DNA from: Kiritimatiellota bacterium
Lineage (GTDB): Bacteria > Verrucomicrobiota > Kiritimatiellia > JAAZAB01
Assembly (NCBI GenBank): GCA_008636095.1
Contig: VSJD01000228.1
Location: 1 to 10,000 of the forward strand
Length of the DNA stretch: 10,000 nucleotides
Direction of reading: 5' to 3'
The translations under genes and the position numbers were made by a program. A model generated the notes under the pieces. That model did no database searches, was not told where the DNA came from, and saw nothing but the letters and a program-made list of their open reading frames with translations. This document shows, in pieces, positions 1-7,727 of this stretch (the first letter of the stretch is position 1; every line of letters starts with the position of its first letter).

Positions 1-1531
1 CGAAGATCATCACGGGCCCGCAGCCACCCATCCACATGGTGACCATCAGCGTGACGAAAAGGTTGATGTAATCGAGCTGCGCCATGAAGAATGAACCACA
101 GAAGAAGAATACGCCGATGCCCATTGCGACAATGCGAAGCGCCCAGACATGCTGTTTCAGCGTGAACGGAGTTTTACGCAACGGCATTATCACGTCCTGT
201 GTGATCGTAACTGTCGCGCTATAAATACGGGTGTCGTCGGTCGAGATCATCGCGAGGACCATCAGCAGGCAAAAGAGCCCCGTGAGTACCGGCGGCAGCA
301 TCTCGCGTATCGACATCGCCATCATCATCTGGTTGTAGAGCGTCCGGAACTGTTGGAACTTCGCATTGCCGGCCGTCTCGCCCTTGTAATCCTTGAGCGC
401 CTGATGGGCGGTTTTGAGCGTGGGGGTGTCGAGATTGTTATCTTGCGAAAGCGGCGCGTCGAGGCTGATATGGTGGATCTGCGCGGGCACCGCGGCAAGC
501 CGCTTGTCAAATTGTGCGCGCTCGACGGCATCGGGCAGCAGCTCTTCCGAGATGCGGGCGGAAATATTGTCGCGAACGACCTTGGCATTAGGCGCCCAGT
601 CGCGGTGGTTCATCAGGGTGATGATCGCGACTGCAATCAGCACGTAGAAGATCGCGGAAATTGATTGTCGCCAGGTGCCAAGCAGACCCGCCATCTTCTG
701 CTCGTGCGGGCTTTTAGCGGCACCGGAGGTTCCCGCGCCGATCCAGCTGGCGCGGTGGAAGATGACGGCGAACACCGTAATAACCACCATTAACAGATTG
801 AAGTCGCGGAGGTTGGCAATGTCGTAGGGATTCAGGAAGCTTTCACCCTGGACCCGGTCTATCATTACCGGGACGATCTGGTCGGTCCAGCTGAATTTAC
901 AGAGGATGAAGACGACAAAGGTTACGATCAGCGGGAAGCAGAACATGCCCTGAATAGCGTCGGTAATGACCAGCGCCAGGGTACCGCCCATGCAGATCAG
1001 GCTGATCGCCATGGTCAGGCAGATTATGACGACCAGCATAAAGGTCGGCACGCCGACGCCGAAAATATCGACTGAGATCGGCAGACCGAGATAATAGATG
1101 AAGAAGCGCGCCGCGATTGCGGGCATGATCATATTGGCGAGCATCTCGGAGATCGAGCGGAGCGTCGCCGCGAAGATCCGGAACTTGCGACTGTAGCGCA
1201 TTTCGAGGAACTGGCCGAGCGACATTGCCTTGGTCTCACGGAAACGGTAAATGCAGAAACCGAGCAACCCCATAATAATGCCCAGCGGCCCTGTAATGTG
1301 CTGCCAGAATGCCAGGGCAAAGCCGGTTTTGTAATGCACTTCAACAAAGGCGACCAGGCCGATAATGGCGAGCGCGTTGGCGACGTCGCCGACGCTGATG
1401 ACATAGCGACCGCAGATCCGTCCCGCAGCCAAAAAGTCAGCAACTCCACGGGCGTACCTCCGCGAATAAAGCCCCATGAACATGACGAACGCGGTGGGAA
1501 CCACGACAATCAGCCAATCGATCCAGCCCAT
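1..1531 (-). CDS. Sodium:solute symporter (SSF family), C-terminus beyond window
   Basis: Probably couples inward sodium flow to uptake of a small organic solute across the inner membrane; the substrate cannot be told from the sequence. About 510 residues are visible and the frame is open to the window edge. The start is ATG (MGWIDWLIVVVPTAF), with AAGGAG about ten bases upstream. Family hallmarks are the FLEMRYSRKFRIFAATLR segment near residues 105-125 and, near residue 410, LPPVLTGLFCLLMVLAMIST followed by DDTRIYSATVTITQDV. That second stretch matches the SSF helix that carries the sodium-site Ser/Thr residues. Many hydrophobic segments alternate with short loops. A hydrophilic insert at about residues 303-400, rich in charged residues and Gln, is long for the family. 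Similar inserts occur in symporters of Planctomycetes and Verrucomicrobia that sit near sugar-degradation genes (family knowledge). The gene is divergent from everything to its right except the tRNA. Confidence 0.9.
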   Translation of the reverse strand, partial: MGWIDWLIVVVPTAFVMFMGLYSRRYARGVADFLAAGRICGRYVISVGDVANALAIIGLVAFVEVHYKTGFALAFWQHITGPLGIIMGLLGFCIYRFRETKAMSLGQFLEMRYSRKFRIFAATLRSISEMLANMIMPAIAARFFIYYLGLPISVDIFGVGVPTFMLVVIICLTMAISLICMGGTLALVITDAIQGMFCFPLIVTFVVFILCKFSWTDQIVPVMIDRVQGESFLNPYDIANLRDFNLLMVVITVFAVIFHRASWIGAGTSGAAKSPHEQKMAGLLGTWRQSISAIFYVLIAVAIITLMNHRDWAPNAKVVRDNISARISEELLPDAVERAQFDKRLAAVPAQIHHISLDAPLSQDNNLDTPTLKTAHQALKDYKGETAGNAKFQQFRTLYNQMMMAMSIREMLPPVLTGLFCLLMVLAMISTDDTRIYSATVTITQDVIMPLRKTPFTLKQHVWALRIVAMGIGVFFFCGSFFMAQLDYINLFVTLMVTMWMGGCGPVMIF

Positions 1532-1610
1532 TTTGTTAAAACTCCTTCTTCGATTATTGGCAACTGCCCAGGCAGCGCCATGGTAGGGCTACCTACATTA
1601 TTAGACTAAT
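1532..1610. promoter_or_regulatory. Leader of the symporter gene with Shine-Dalgarno
   Basis: On the minus strand the symporter start is preceded by GAAGGAG at about 1541-1547. A short inverted repeat, GGTAG/CTACC, lies at 1582-1593. No convincing -35/-10 pair could be assigned, so the promoter position is open. Confidence 0.35.
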
Positions 1611-1739
1611 GGGGTTGCAGCGAGCATTGTCCGATGCTTGTGCCCCGCAACAGGCATTTGCTACGCTCCTGCCATTGCCGCCACCTACCCTCGGTGTCGG
1701 CAAACGAACCCCGGTGCCCGGGGGTTCTCATCCCCCGGC
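1611..1739 (-). ncRNA. Candidate structured RNA next to tRNA-Ser (SRP-like?)
   Basis: This intergenic stretch has no credible ORF but folds well when read on the minus strand. A perfect 7-bp hairpin (CCGGGGG/CCCCCGG, 1718-1738) competes with another (GAACCCC/GGGGTTC, 1706-1727). A long-range stem GGGGTT/AACCCC (1707-1712 with 1611-1616) closes a nested hairpin with internal pairings TGCCGA/TCGG(A)CA, GTG/CAC, GCAA/TTGC and GGCA/TGCC. The apical part contains GCAGG on the 5' side and AGCA on the 3' side, which recalls domain IV of bacterial signal recognition particle RNA, and SRP RNA genes are often beside tRNA-Ser (established knowledge). The canonical GGAA tetraloop on its short stem is missing, so the SRP identity is only a suggestion. 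It could be a different RNA or a repeat. Confidence 0.35.
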
Positions 1740-1769
1740 AAAATATACCATAGCGGCCTCGCGTAGGAG

Positions 1770-1861
<92 letters not shown>

Positions 1862-2126
1862 ATAACAAATGCAGAATGAAGAATGAAAAATGCAGAAACG
1901 CAATCGCACCCGCCTTCGGCGGCCACTTCCGTCTACGTTCCGATACCCGCCTAAGCGGCGTGATCGGTACTACGCCGGACAGGCAGCCACCTCGCCCCAA
2001 ACAAATGCAGAATGTAGAATGTAGAATGCATAAACTCAATCACTAAATCACGCAACTAAAACTATACAATGCAACGCACTTGATAATTAGAGCGGGTAGT
2101 TCGTGCTTGTCCCGCCTCGGCTACCA

Positions 2127-2155
2127 TTGTATGATTGGAACACGCTGAATAAAAT
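2127..2155 (+). promoter_or_regulatory. Predicted sigma-70-type promoter of the toxin-antitoxin pair
   Basis: TTGTAT (2127-2132) and TAAAAT (2150-2155) are separated by 17 bases and lie about 40 bases ahead of the antitoxin start at 2194. This is a pattern match only. No operator palindrome was recognised nearby. Confidence 0.35.
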
Positions 2156-2193
2156 GTTATTCGTTGGGTCGTTGGCTGAAAGGAGCGTTAAAT

Positions 2194-2436
2194 ATGAATG
2201 CTTTACTGAATAGAATTTCCGTTGATCCGAATGTGTGCTTTGGGAAACCATGCATCAAGGGCACGCGCATTTGGGTGTCATTATTGCTTGATTGGCTGGC
2301 CCAGGGCACAACGCCAGAGGAGATGTTGCGCGAGTATCCGCAGTTGACGATGGCGGACATCCACGCGGCGTTGGCGTATGGCGCTGAAATGAGCCGGGAT
2401 CGCTTCGTGGATATGCCGATGGAGGCCATATCTTGA
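2194..2436 (+). CDS. DUF433 family antitoxin-like protein
   Basis: Eighty residues. DUF433 proteins are small winged-helix-type proteins, usually paired with a PIN-like DUF5615 partner and regarded as its antitoxin (family knowledge). The signature is clear: the N-terminal ISVDPNVCFGKPCIKGTRI at residues 8-26, then LAQGTTPEEMLREYPQLT at 35-52 and an Ala-rich helix ADIHAALAYGAE. The ATG at 2194 is preferred over an upstream in-frame TTG at 2164 because AAAGGAG sits seven bases ahead of it, and because the family normally begins just before the I-x-x-D-P segment. The stop codon overlaps the start of the next gene by four bases, so the two are translationally coupled. It lies between tRNA-fragment repeats, as toxin-antitoxin pairs often do in accessory DNA. 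The function as antitoxin is inferred from family and position. Confidence 0.9.
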   Translation: MNALLNRISVDPNVCFGKPCIKGTRIWVSLLLDWLAQGTTPEEMLREYPQLTMADIHAALAYGAEMSRDRFVDMPMEAIS

Positions 2437-2807
2437 AATTCAAATTGGACGAGAACTTCGGGCGGCGAACTCTTGAATTATTCCATTTGGCGGGGCATGA
2501 CGCAAAGACCGTACTCGATGAAAGCTTGGGTGGTGCGTCGGATTACAAGCTGTTTGAGATTGCCTGTGCGGAGTCACGTTGTCTGATTACACTGGACATG
2601 GATTTCAGCGACCCGTTGCGTTTCCATCCGGCCGCGAGTGCGGGCATTGTCGTCATACGCTTGCCGATCAATCCCAGCCTTGCGCTCTTAACCGGGATGA
2701 TACGGCAGTTTCTCCGCGCCTTGGAAGCGCAGTCACCCGACCGCACTCTTTGGGTTGTCGAACCGGGGCGGATTCGAGTACATCAACAAGAAGCGGATTT
2801 GACGTGA
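2433..2807 (+). CDS. DUF5615 PIN-like toxin-family protein
   Basis: A 124-residue PIN-like protein, the probable nuclease-fold toxin partner of the upstream DUF433 protein. Visible family marks are KFKLDEN at residues 2-8, with acidic D6 and E7, and LITLDMDFSD at 51-60, with D55 and D57. These are the conserved acidic positions that would bind metal in a PIN-type active site. GIVVIRLP at 71-78 forms the next strand. The likely start is TTG at 2433, because LKFKLDEN matches the family N-terminus and the TTG overlaps the antitoxin TGA as TTGA, indicating coupled translation. The length is normal for the family and nothing is truncated. RNase activity has been proposed for relatives but cannot be concluded from sequence alone. 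Confidence 0.88.
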   Translation: MKFKLDENFGRRTLELFHLAGHDAKTVLDESLGGASDYKLFEIACAESRCLITLDMDFSDPLRFHPAASAGIVVIRLPINPSLALLTGMIRQFLRALEAQSPDRTLWVVEPGRIRVHQQEADLT

Positions 2808-3091
2808 CTCGCCTGATCTTGCCAAAGTCCGGAGCGCTCCCCGCTTCGCCAAAGAGCTACGCAGGGCGAGTTGCCGAGGCAAGGACTGTCCAACTTGTAC
2901 GCCGACAGGCGGAAAACCATGTCAATTCGTCGCGGCAAATCAGGGCAAATATACCAGTTAATCAATTTTAGGGATACAGAGTGAGTCAGCGTCACAACCG
3001 TAACGTTCGGGATACAGAGGAAGAAGGAATATCGGATGACGGTGCTATCTTTGATGACTTCCCGTCTCATCCCTTACAGGAACCATCACTA
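2808..3091. other. Intergenic stretch with degenerate GC-rich repeat
   Basis: It contains a 10-bp palindrome GGAGCGCTCC (2831-2840), followed by CTTCGCCAAAGAGCTACGCA, which resembles a decayed copy of the CTTCGCC...GCTACG hairpin type seen in the other repeats. The remainder (about 2900-3091) is unremarkable. The frame of the next gene is open back to a GTG at 2981, but that extension would put a charged leader before a signal peptide. Confidence 0.4.
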
Positions 3092-4897
3092 ATGAAGGCA
3101 TTTCTGTTGTTCCTTGGCGTCGGGATCGCGCTGACGTGGGCTGGTGCCGCGACGAATGCGCCGGTCGATAAATTCTGGCCGTGGGGGAAATCCCGCGATT
3201 GGCCTGCTGAATTAAAGGTGAGCCTCGTTAGTGACCGCACAAACTACTTTCTTGGCGAGACAATTCTCTTACACTACCGGATTGAGAACGTGGGGAGCAG
3301 CAACGTCATCGAAATTTCCGTGGGCGGGGATTACCGCGGCAGCACGCGCGCGGACCGATTTAACGTCACCGCGGTTTCTGCGGGTGGAAACCCCGTCGCA
3401 GATCCGACGCCCCTGATGCACAATTTCGGTGGCGGGATGTTGCCGAGCGGGGGTGTTAAACCTGGCGGCGATTGGTTTGAGGAGGTTTACGTAAACGAAT
3501 ACTGTCATTTCGATGTACCGGGTACTTACACAATCCGCGCCTTCCACGATCTTGGCTTTGGCCCACAACAAACAAATGATCCGCGCCGCGTCACCTTAAG
3601 ACTTGAACTCCGGGCGCCCACCGAGGATCAAGCGCGCACGATCCTGGCAGACGCCGAAAACGCAAAGCCTTACTCCGGCGTCACCTGGGGTCATAAAGGC
3701 GAGGCGAGGCTTGACTACCACTGTATTCGCTGGCCGACTTTTTTGCGACCGTTGCAGGAGCGCGCGCAGAGAGGGAGCGAACCGGCGCTTGAAGGTATCG
3801 CGAGCATCCGCACGCTCGACGCGAGCCGGGCTTTGGTGAGCTTGCTGGAACACACAAATGCGGCGTTCGCTGCGAAGGCGGCGCAGTTAATTGAAGTGCG
3901 CCTGCCGCACCCGGAGAGCGAGTTCAAAGGACCTTGGGGCGACCAGCGCCGTCAATTCATCATAGAGAACGCGTGGGATGATTCACTTTCACCGCCCGTT
4001 CGAGATTACTGTGTGCGTCTTCTGGACGGAACCCATTACGGCGACCTCCTGAAGGCGAGTTCGCTTCTTCATTTGATCGGAACGGAACGGGAGCTTCCGT
4101 CGCTGCAACGGGCGTTGGAAGTTGCCGTTGCCCAAACGAATGCGGAATATCTCGCGGACATACATTTTCCAGCGCCTATCCGGGCCACCGATGCACTCCT
4201 CGGCGCGGCACTGGCCATTAATCCAAAGTTAGATGTTGTCCCAACCGGGAATCTTTCGCCGGGGCAGTTACTCCTGTTTATTGCCCGGCATGGCGGCGGA
4301 GAAACTGTTCTGACGAAAGAGGATGAAGCTGTCTTCACCCAGGCACTGCAGCATCCTTTGCCCTGCGTGCGGATGAAAACCCTCGAGCAGTTGCCCAAGA
4401 ACATTCCTGCGTCGCTGGCTGATTGGGTGACCAGTCTCATGCTCGACCCGAACGTGGGTGTGAGTAATTACGCCTTTGAAGCGGCGCGTCGCATGCAGGA
4501 GCCGAAGCATCGGACGATTGCCTTATCAGTCTTGAAGACGGCGGAGGACGAGTGGCTGATGCGCGCGGCAAACGACATCGCACTGAAATACAATGCGCGG
4601 TATGAATGCGCCTCGATTTGGGCATCCCGTCTTGTTGCGCCTAAACACATAAACGACTACCTGCCGCACCAAGTCATCCAACAACTTTTCGACATCGTCG
4701 TCGGTAAGAAGACGGGCGGAGACTTGAAAATCCCCGGAGACTCCGAAGCCGCGCGGGCGTTGAGTGCGCGCTGGCAGCAATTCCTGGATGCAAATCAGCG
4801 GAAGATTTCCGAGGGACAATGGTTCAAGATCGAAGAATTACCAGACGATCTAGGCATTCACAGGTCAAACGGCAGCAGCGTGACCGTTGGACGATAG
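3092..4897 (+). CDS. Exported Ig-like / HEAT-repeat protein, function unknown
   Basis: A 601-residue protein from ATG 3092. The frame also opens at GTG 2981, but the ATG is chosen because MKAFLLFLGVGIALTWAGAATN is a good signal peptide and ACAGGAA lies about ten bases upstream. After the signal, residues about 42-173 form a beta-rich domain with Y-F-L-G-E-T-I-L-L-H-Y-R-I-E-N-V-G at its start and GTYTIRAFHD at its end. That pattern resembles Ig-like/BsuPI-type domains, where a 'phi-G-E-x-h' strand is followed by 'N-x-G'. The rest (about 225-560) is mostly alpha-helical with HEAT-like units such as SRALVSLLEHTNAAFAAKAAQLIEVRL and TERELPSLQRALEVAV. A scaffold or binding role outside the cytoplasm is inferred. 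No catalytic motif is seen. It stands alone on the plus strand, and a hairpin follows it at 4921-4949. Confidence 0.8.
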   Translation: MKAFLLFLGVGIALTWAGAATNAPVDKFWPWGKSRDWPAELKVSLVSDRTNYFLGETILLHYRIENVGSSNVIEISVGGDYRGSTRADRFNVTAVSAGGNPVADPTPLMHNFGGGMLPSGGVKPGGDWFEEVYVNEYCHFDVPGTYTIRAFHDLGFGPQQTNDPRRVTLRLELRAPTEDQARTILADAENAKPYSGVTWGHKGEARLDYHCIRWPTFLRPLQERAQRGSEPALEGIASIRTLDASRALVSLLEHTNAAFAAKAAQLIEVRLPHPESEFKGPWGDQRRQFIIENAWDDSLSPPVRDYCVRLLDGTHYGDLLKASSLLHLIGTERELPSLQRALEVAVAQTNAEYLADIHFPAPIRATDALLGAALAINPKLDVVPTGNLSPGQLLLFIARHGGGETVLTKEDEAVFTQALQHPLPCVRMKTLEQLPKNIPASLADWVTSLMLDPNVGVSNYAFEAARRMQEPKHRTIALSVLKTAEDEWLMRAANDIALKYNARYECASIWASRLVAPKHINDYLPHQVIQQLFDIVVGKKTGGDLKIPGDSEAARALSARWQQFLDANQRKISEGQWFKIEELPDDLGIHRSNGSSVTVGR

Positions 4898-5123
4898 AGC
4901 CATTCAAAAGGCTTGCCGTGCATGGTAGCCTCGCACGCTCGGCACCATGACGCCGGATATTAGCATTCCCAACTTGCAACCCTGAGTTGTAACCCGGTGA
5001 CGAAAAATGAGCGTATTCGGGATTACTCAGGATGAAGACTCATCTTGCGTAAAGCGCTGAATAGCATGCCGTTGATTACTGGGGATGACTCCAGAGGAAA
5101 CAGGCTAAAATGGCCGGTTCGAA
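4898..5123. other. Intergenic region after the HEAT gene
   Basis: A hairpin at 4921-4949 (CATGGT-a-GCC with GGCACCATG) may end the upstream transcript, but no T-run follows. Two related stretches beginning GATTACT (about 5021-5040 and 5075-5092, both followed by GGATGA) form a short imperfect direct repeat. No gene is seen here. Confidence 0.4.
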
Positions 5124-5283
5124 TTAGCAAACCGCTGCTTTCGGCCACTCAGCCACCTCTCCGAAACAAATGTAGAATGAAGAATGCAAAATGCAGAAAC
5201 GCAATCGCACCCGCCTTCAGCGGCCACGTCCGGCTTCGCCCTGCGGGCTACGCCGGACAGGCACCCACCTCTCGATACAATGT
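5124..5283. repeat. Composite repeat, copy 2 (truncated tRNA-Ser 5' half)
   Basis: The first 39 bases (5124-5162) are identical to the anticodon-loop-to-5'-end half of tRNA-Ser at 1823-1861. The 3' half of the tRNA is absent, so this is not a functional tRNA. It continues like copy 1 with ATGTAGAATGAAGAATGCAAAATGCAG units and the ACGCAATCGCACCCGCCTTC stretch. A hairpin GTCCGGC/GCCGGAC (5228-5258, inner CCC/GGG, loop TGC) follows, then CACCCACCTCTC, a second acceptor-end remnant. The homology to copy 1 is lost near 5275. Confidence 0.88.
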
Positions 5284-5306
5284 CGGCTATTTTAAGATCA
5301 CGTCCC

Positions 5307-5326
5307 TGGGACGTTTTTGGGACGTC
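5307..5326. repeat. 20-bp repeat TGGGACGTTTTTGGGACGTC, copy 1
   Basis: It is identical at 8362-8381. Internally it is a tandem of TGGGACGT separated by TTT. At this site the preceding ACGTCCC makes an inverted repeat ACGTCCC-T-GGGACGT (5300-5314). Confidence 0.75.
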
Positions 5327-5397
5327 GTTTGCAACGATGCATCAATTCACAGCTGCGTTATACGCCAACACGGCGGCTTGTTTCAAGGAGAATTTAA

Positions 5398-5560
5398 TCA
5401 CAGCGTATTTCTGTGACGGGGTTCCGGCCGGAACATCTTGCCACACGGGTGTGACTTCATATTGTAGATCGGCACCGGCCAGGCGATCTTGAAACCACTG
5501 GGGTCAGGGCGGATGGTTGCCCGCTTGTCCTGCGCAGGGATCAGCCAATCCAAATGAGGC
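5398..5560 (-). pseudogene. Possible gene remnant downstream of yjbQ
   Basis: On the minus strand a frame stays open for about 50 codons from within the end of yjbQ to TGA at 5398-5400. It encodes LIPAQDKRATIRPDPSGF followed by KIAWPVPIYNMKSH. The composition looks protein-like, but there is no ATG/GTG start or Shine-Dalgarno site, and I do not recognise the protein. It could be the tail of a gene that lost its front part, or chance. Confidence 0.2.
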
Positions 5561-5924
5561 GAGTTCGCGGGCCGTCGAACTCGCAGAAATAGATTGCCTG
5601 CCAGGTCCCGAGTTGCAGCCGGCTGTTTTCCACAAGCACCTGGACTGATGAGCCCATCAGCCCGGCCTTGATATGTGCCGCCGAATTACCCTCGTTATGT
5701 TGGTAATGGCCGTTCCAAGGGATAATCTTTTCCAATCCTGCTTTAATGTCGGTCACGACATCCGGATCGGCATTTTCATTGATTGTGACCCCGGCGGTTG
5801 TATGTGGCACAAAAACGGTGACGGCGCCCGCTTTCACACCGAGTTCCACTACGGCCGCCTGGACTCGGACGGTGATGTTAACAAACGCGGTCCTTTCCTG
5901 CGTATGAATCTCAATCGTTTTCAC
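5541..5924 (-). CDS. yjbQ: YjbQ / UPF0047 family protein
   Basis: A 127-residue protein, the usual length for the YjbQ (UPF0047, 'secondary thiamine-phosphate synthase') family. All family signatures are present: VPHTTAGVTINENADPDV at residues 39-56, HNEGNSAAHIKAGLMGSS at 76-93, and LGTWQAIYFCEFDGPR at 105-120. His41, His76, His84 and Glu115 correspond to the conserved polar cluster that is thought to bind a metal or small ligand. Overexpression of YjbQ can bypass loss of thiamine-phosphate synthase in E. coli, but its normal substrate is not settled (family knowledge). The start is GTG at 5924, with no strong ribosome site and no better in-frame start upstream. It follows the HEAT/STN gene by about 86 bases on the same strand, so co-transcription is possible but not required. 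Confidence 0.93.
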   Translation of the reverse strand: MKTIEIHTQERTAFVNITVRVQAAVVELGVKAGAVTVFVPHTTAGVTINENADPDVVTDIKAGLEKIIPWNGHYQHNEGNSAAHIKAGLMGSSVQVLVENSRLQLGTWQAIYFCEFDGPRTRLIWIG

Positions 5925-6010
5925 GTTTTGAAATGTAGCAGGGAGCTTCCAGAACTACTAGTGAAAAGGTCACAACGCTCCTGTCGGAAACCGTATTTTC
6001 AGACGGGGAA

Positions 6011-7708
6011 CTAATCACTCACCGCGACTTGAGGAAGCCATGTTGATTTACCGAAAAGGACAAGGAAATTGCTTACGTTCAACTCCCATGTTCGCCCAGT
6101 TTGCGTTGTCATCGTATCTAGAATTTGTCTAACGGTTAAATTCTTTACATCAATATTAACCGGACTATTGTCATTCCCCGGCCTATCCATAATACCATAG
6201 CCCGGTTTTTCTCCTGTCTGCTTAATAAGAAGGCATATCGCATCAGGAAATTCCATGTCCTCGACATGAAAAGAAGAAACAATTCTATTTAAAAAATAGT
6301 TACTAGCCCCTTGTCTTTCTTTTGGAATAATGTTTATAACACCTTGCCACTCCTCCCAATACCATGTGTTGTCAGATAATTCCGCAAACTTGTCCAATAC
6401 TTCCCTTGGTGTTGCATTATTTACAGCAACGGACAACTTTCGCAACAGGCCGTTTTTCGCCCACCATTGCGGGTGATTCTCCGGCATAGATTCAAAACAA
6501 CACAGAAGATGAGCCTCTTCTGCGAGTTTCCTAACAGCTTCCCTGATTAACAAGTCCTTGATTTCAAAAGAAGATATCTTTATCTCCATCAAATTAGAAT
6601 GTGCAGGAATCTCGCCATTGCCAAGGGGCTTGGACATTGGTTTCCATTTCTTAACGATGAAACCTGCGACACGTGCGATTGTTTGGTCCTTGTCATGAAC
6701 AAGCTCACGGATTATCTCCTTCTCTTTGTCGGTAAAGTTTCCGGAGTATCCAAAATTTAATTGGTGGATTGCGTTATAGCGAGCGATAGGGTCCCTGCTT
6801 CTCTTGATCATATCGAGCAGGAGTCTCTTGCCATCCGATTCTCCTAAGTCGAGAAGCGCGATTCGGGCTGATACGGCCACGCGATCGTCCTTAACATCAA
6901 TGTATTTGCGGATGGTTGGAACAAGCGACGGGTCTTTCAGAAACGCCAAATCCCTGATGATCTCAGACTTATTCTGGAACGAATCATCGGCTAGCCATGA
7001 GAGAAGTATTGCTTTCACACTGGGGTCGCCAAGGCAACGTAACGTAGAGAGCAGATCGAGTCTATCGGTTTCATTCGTGGTCTGTGACAATCTCTGCTGA
7101 AAGTACGGGAGGGCTTCCTTGATTCCCGCATGGAGAATTTCGCGGACGATGAGTGAATGAGAGTAGGCATTCGTGAAGACCAGATTTTGCAGCAAGAATG
7201 CCTTTCGATCCGGTGGTGCCAGAGTTTCGTATGTCCTTACGGTCGCAATCCCTGCCTCGATCTCCGCAAGGTTCCTATCATCCACCTTGAACACGCGCAG
7301 GCCCGATATGGCCTCGCCGAGTCCCTCTTCAGCGGGATGTGGACGTTTTGTTCTGTCATCCCTGGTCTGAAGAAAAACCAGATACATCTCTCCCTTTTGA
7401 ATGTGCAGCGCCGCTGTGGAACGAAAGTGCGGATCGATGAACTCGATCCTCCCGTCCAGCTTTGCTCCTTTGTATGTCCGTTGAATGTCCATCACATAGG
7501 TTCCGCGTGCTCTTTCAAAGGCTTCACCCGAAGTGAGTACTGTCACTGTCGCTATCGAAGTTGTAATTATCTGAGGGCGGCCCAGAACGATGATACTGGC
7601 GTTGCCCCAGGCATCCGCCAGGTCGCCGTAGTATCCGGACGCAAAGCATCTGGCAGACATGATAAGCAGAAACAATAGAACGCGTGCCGAATTCATCGTC
7701 TTTTGCAT
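6011..7708 (-). CDS. Exported TIMP-like / HEAT / secretin-N-like protein
   Basis: A 565-residue protein whose function I do not recognise, with a readable modular structure. An N-terminal signal peptide covers about residues 1-24 (RVLLFLLIMSARCFAS). Residues about 30-145 resemble a TIMP/NTR-type OB fold: ASIIVLGRP, then a 'D-I-Q-R-T-Y-K-G' strand and KGEMYLVFL at the end. Residues about 165-355 are HEAT-like helices, for example DLLSTLRCLGDPSVKAILLSWL and VSARIALLDLGESDGKRLLLDM. The C-terminus has two related alpha/beta units (about 374-465 and 478-555), each with an amphipathic helix, a 'V-x-N-h-T-x-R-(E/Q)-(V/I)-L-D' segment and a final Trp-containing hairpin, as in secretin/TonB short N-terminal (STN) domains. 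No secretin barrel follows. The gene is visibly richer in A+T than its neighbours. The start could also be the second Met, at 7696. It begins 19 bases after the upstream gene. Confidence 0.8.
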   Translation of the reverse strand: MQKTMNSARVLLFLLIMSARCFASGYYGDLADAWGNASIIVLGRPQIITTSIATVTVLTSGEAFERARGTYVMDIQRTYKGAKLDGRIEFIDPHFRSTAALHIQKGEMYLVFLQTRDDRTKRPHPAEEGLGEAISGLRVFKVDDRNLAEIEAGIATVRTYETLAPPDRKAFLLQNLVFTNAYSHSLIVREILHAGIKEALPYFQQRLSQTTNETDRLDLLSTLRCLGDPSVKAILLSWLADDSFQNKSEIIRDLAFLKDPSLVPTIRKYIDVKDDRVAVSARIALLDLGESDGKRLLLDMIKRSRDPIARYNAIHQLNFGYSGNFTDKEKEIIRELVHDKDQTIARVAGFIVKKWKPMSKPLGNGEIPAHSNLMEIKISSFEIKDLLIREAVRKLAEEAHLLCCFESMPENHPQWWAKNGLLRKLSVAVNNATPREVLDKFAELSDNTWYWEEWQGVINIIPKERQGASNYFLNRIVSSFHVEDMEFPDAICLLIKQTGEKPGYGIMDRPGNDNSPVNIDVKNLTVRQILDTMTTQTGRTWELNVSNFLVLFGKSTWLPQVAVSD

Positions 7709-7727
7709 GATGTTCTATTGTCCAACG

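Noticed and set aside
149..664. Plus-strand frame of 171 codons
   Set aside because: It lies fully opposite the symporter gene, whose family motifs are clear. The translation is His/Arg-rich shadow sequence.
1706..1738. GC-rich hairpins considered as a rho-independent terminator
   Set aside because: No T-run follows on either strand, and two alternative hairpins share bases.
5045..5492. Two plus-strand frames of about 100-120 codons
   Set aside because: They run through the tRNA fragment and ATGCAGAATG repeats, and have no ribosome site or family signature.
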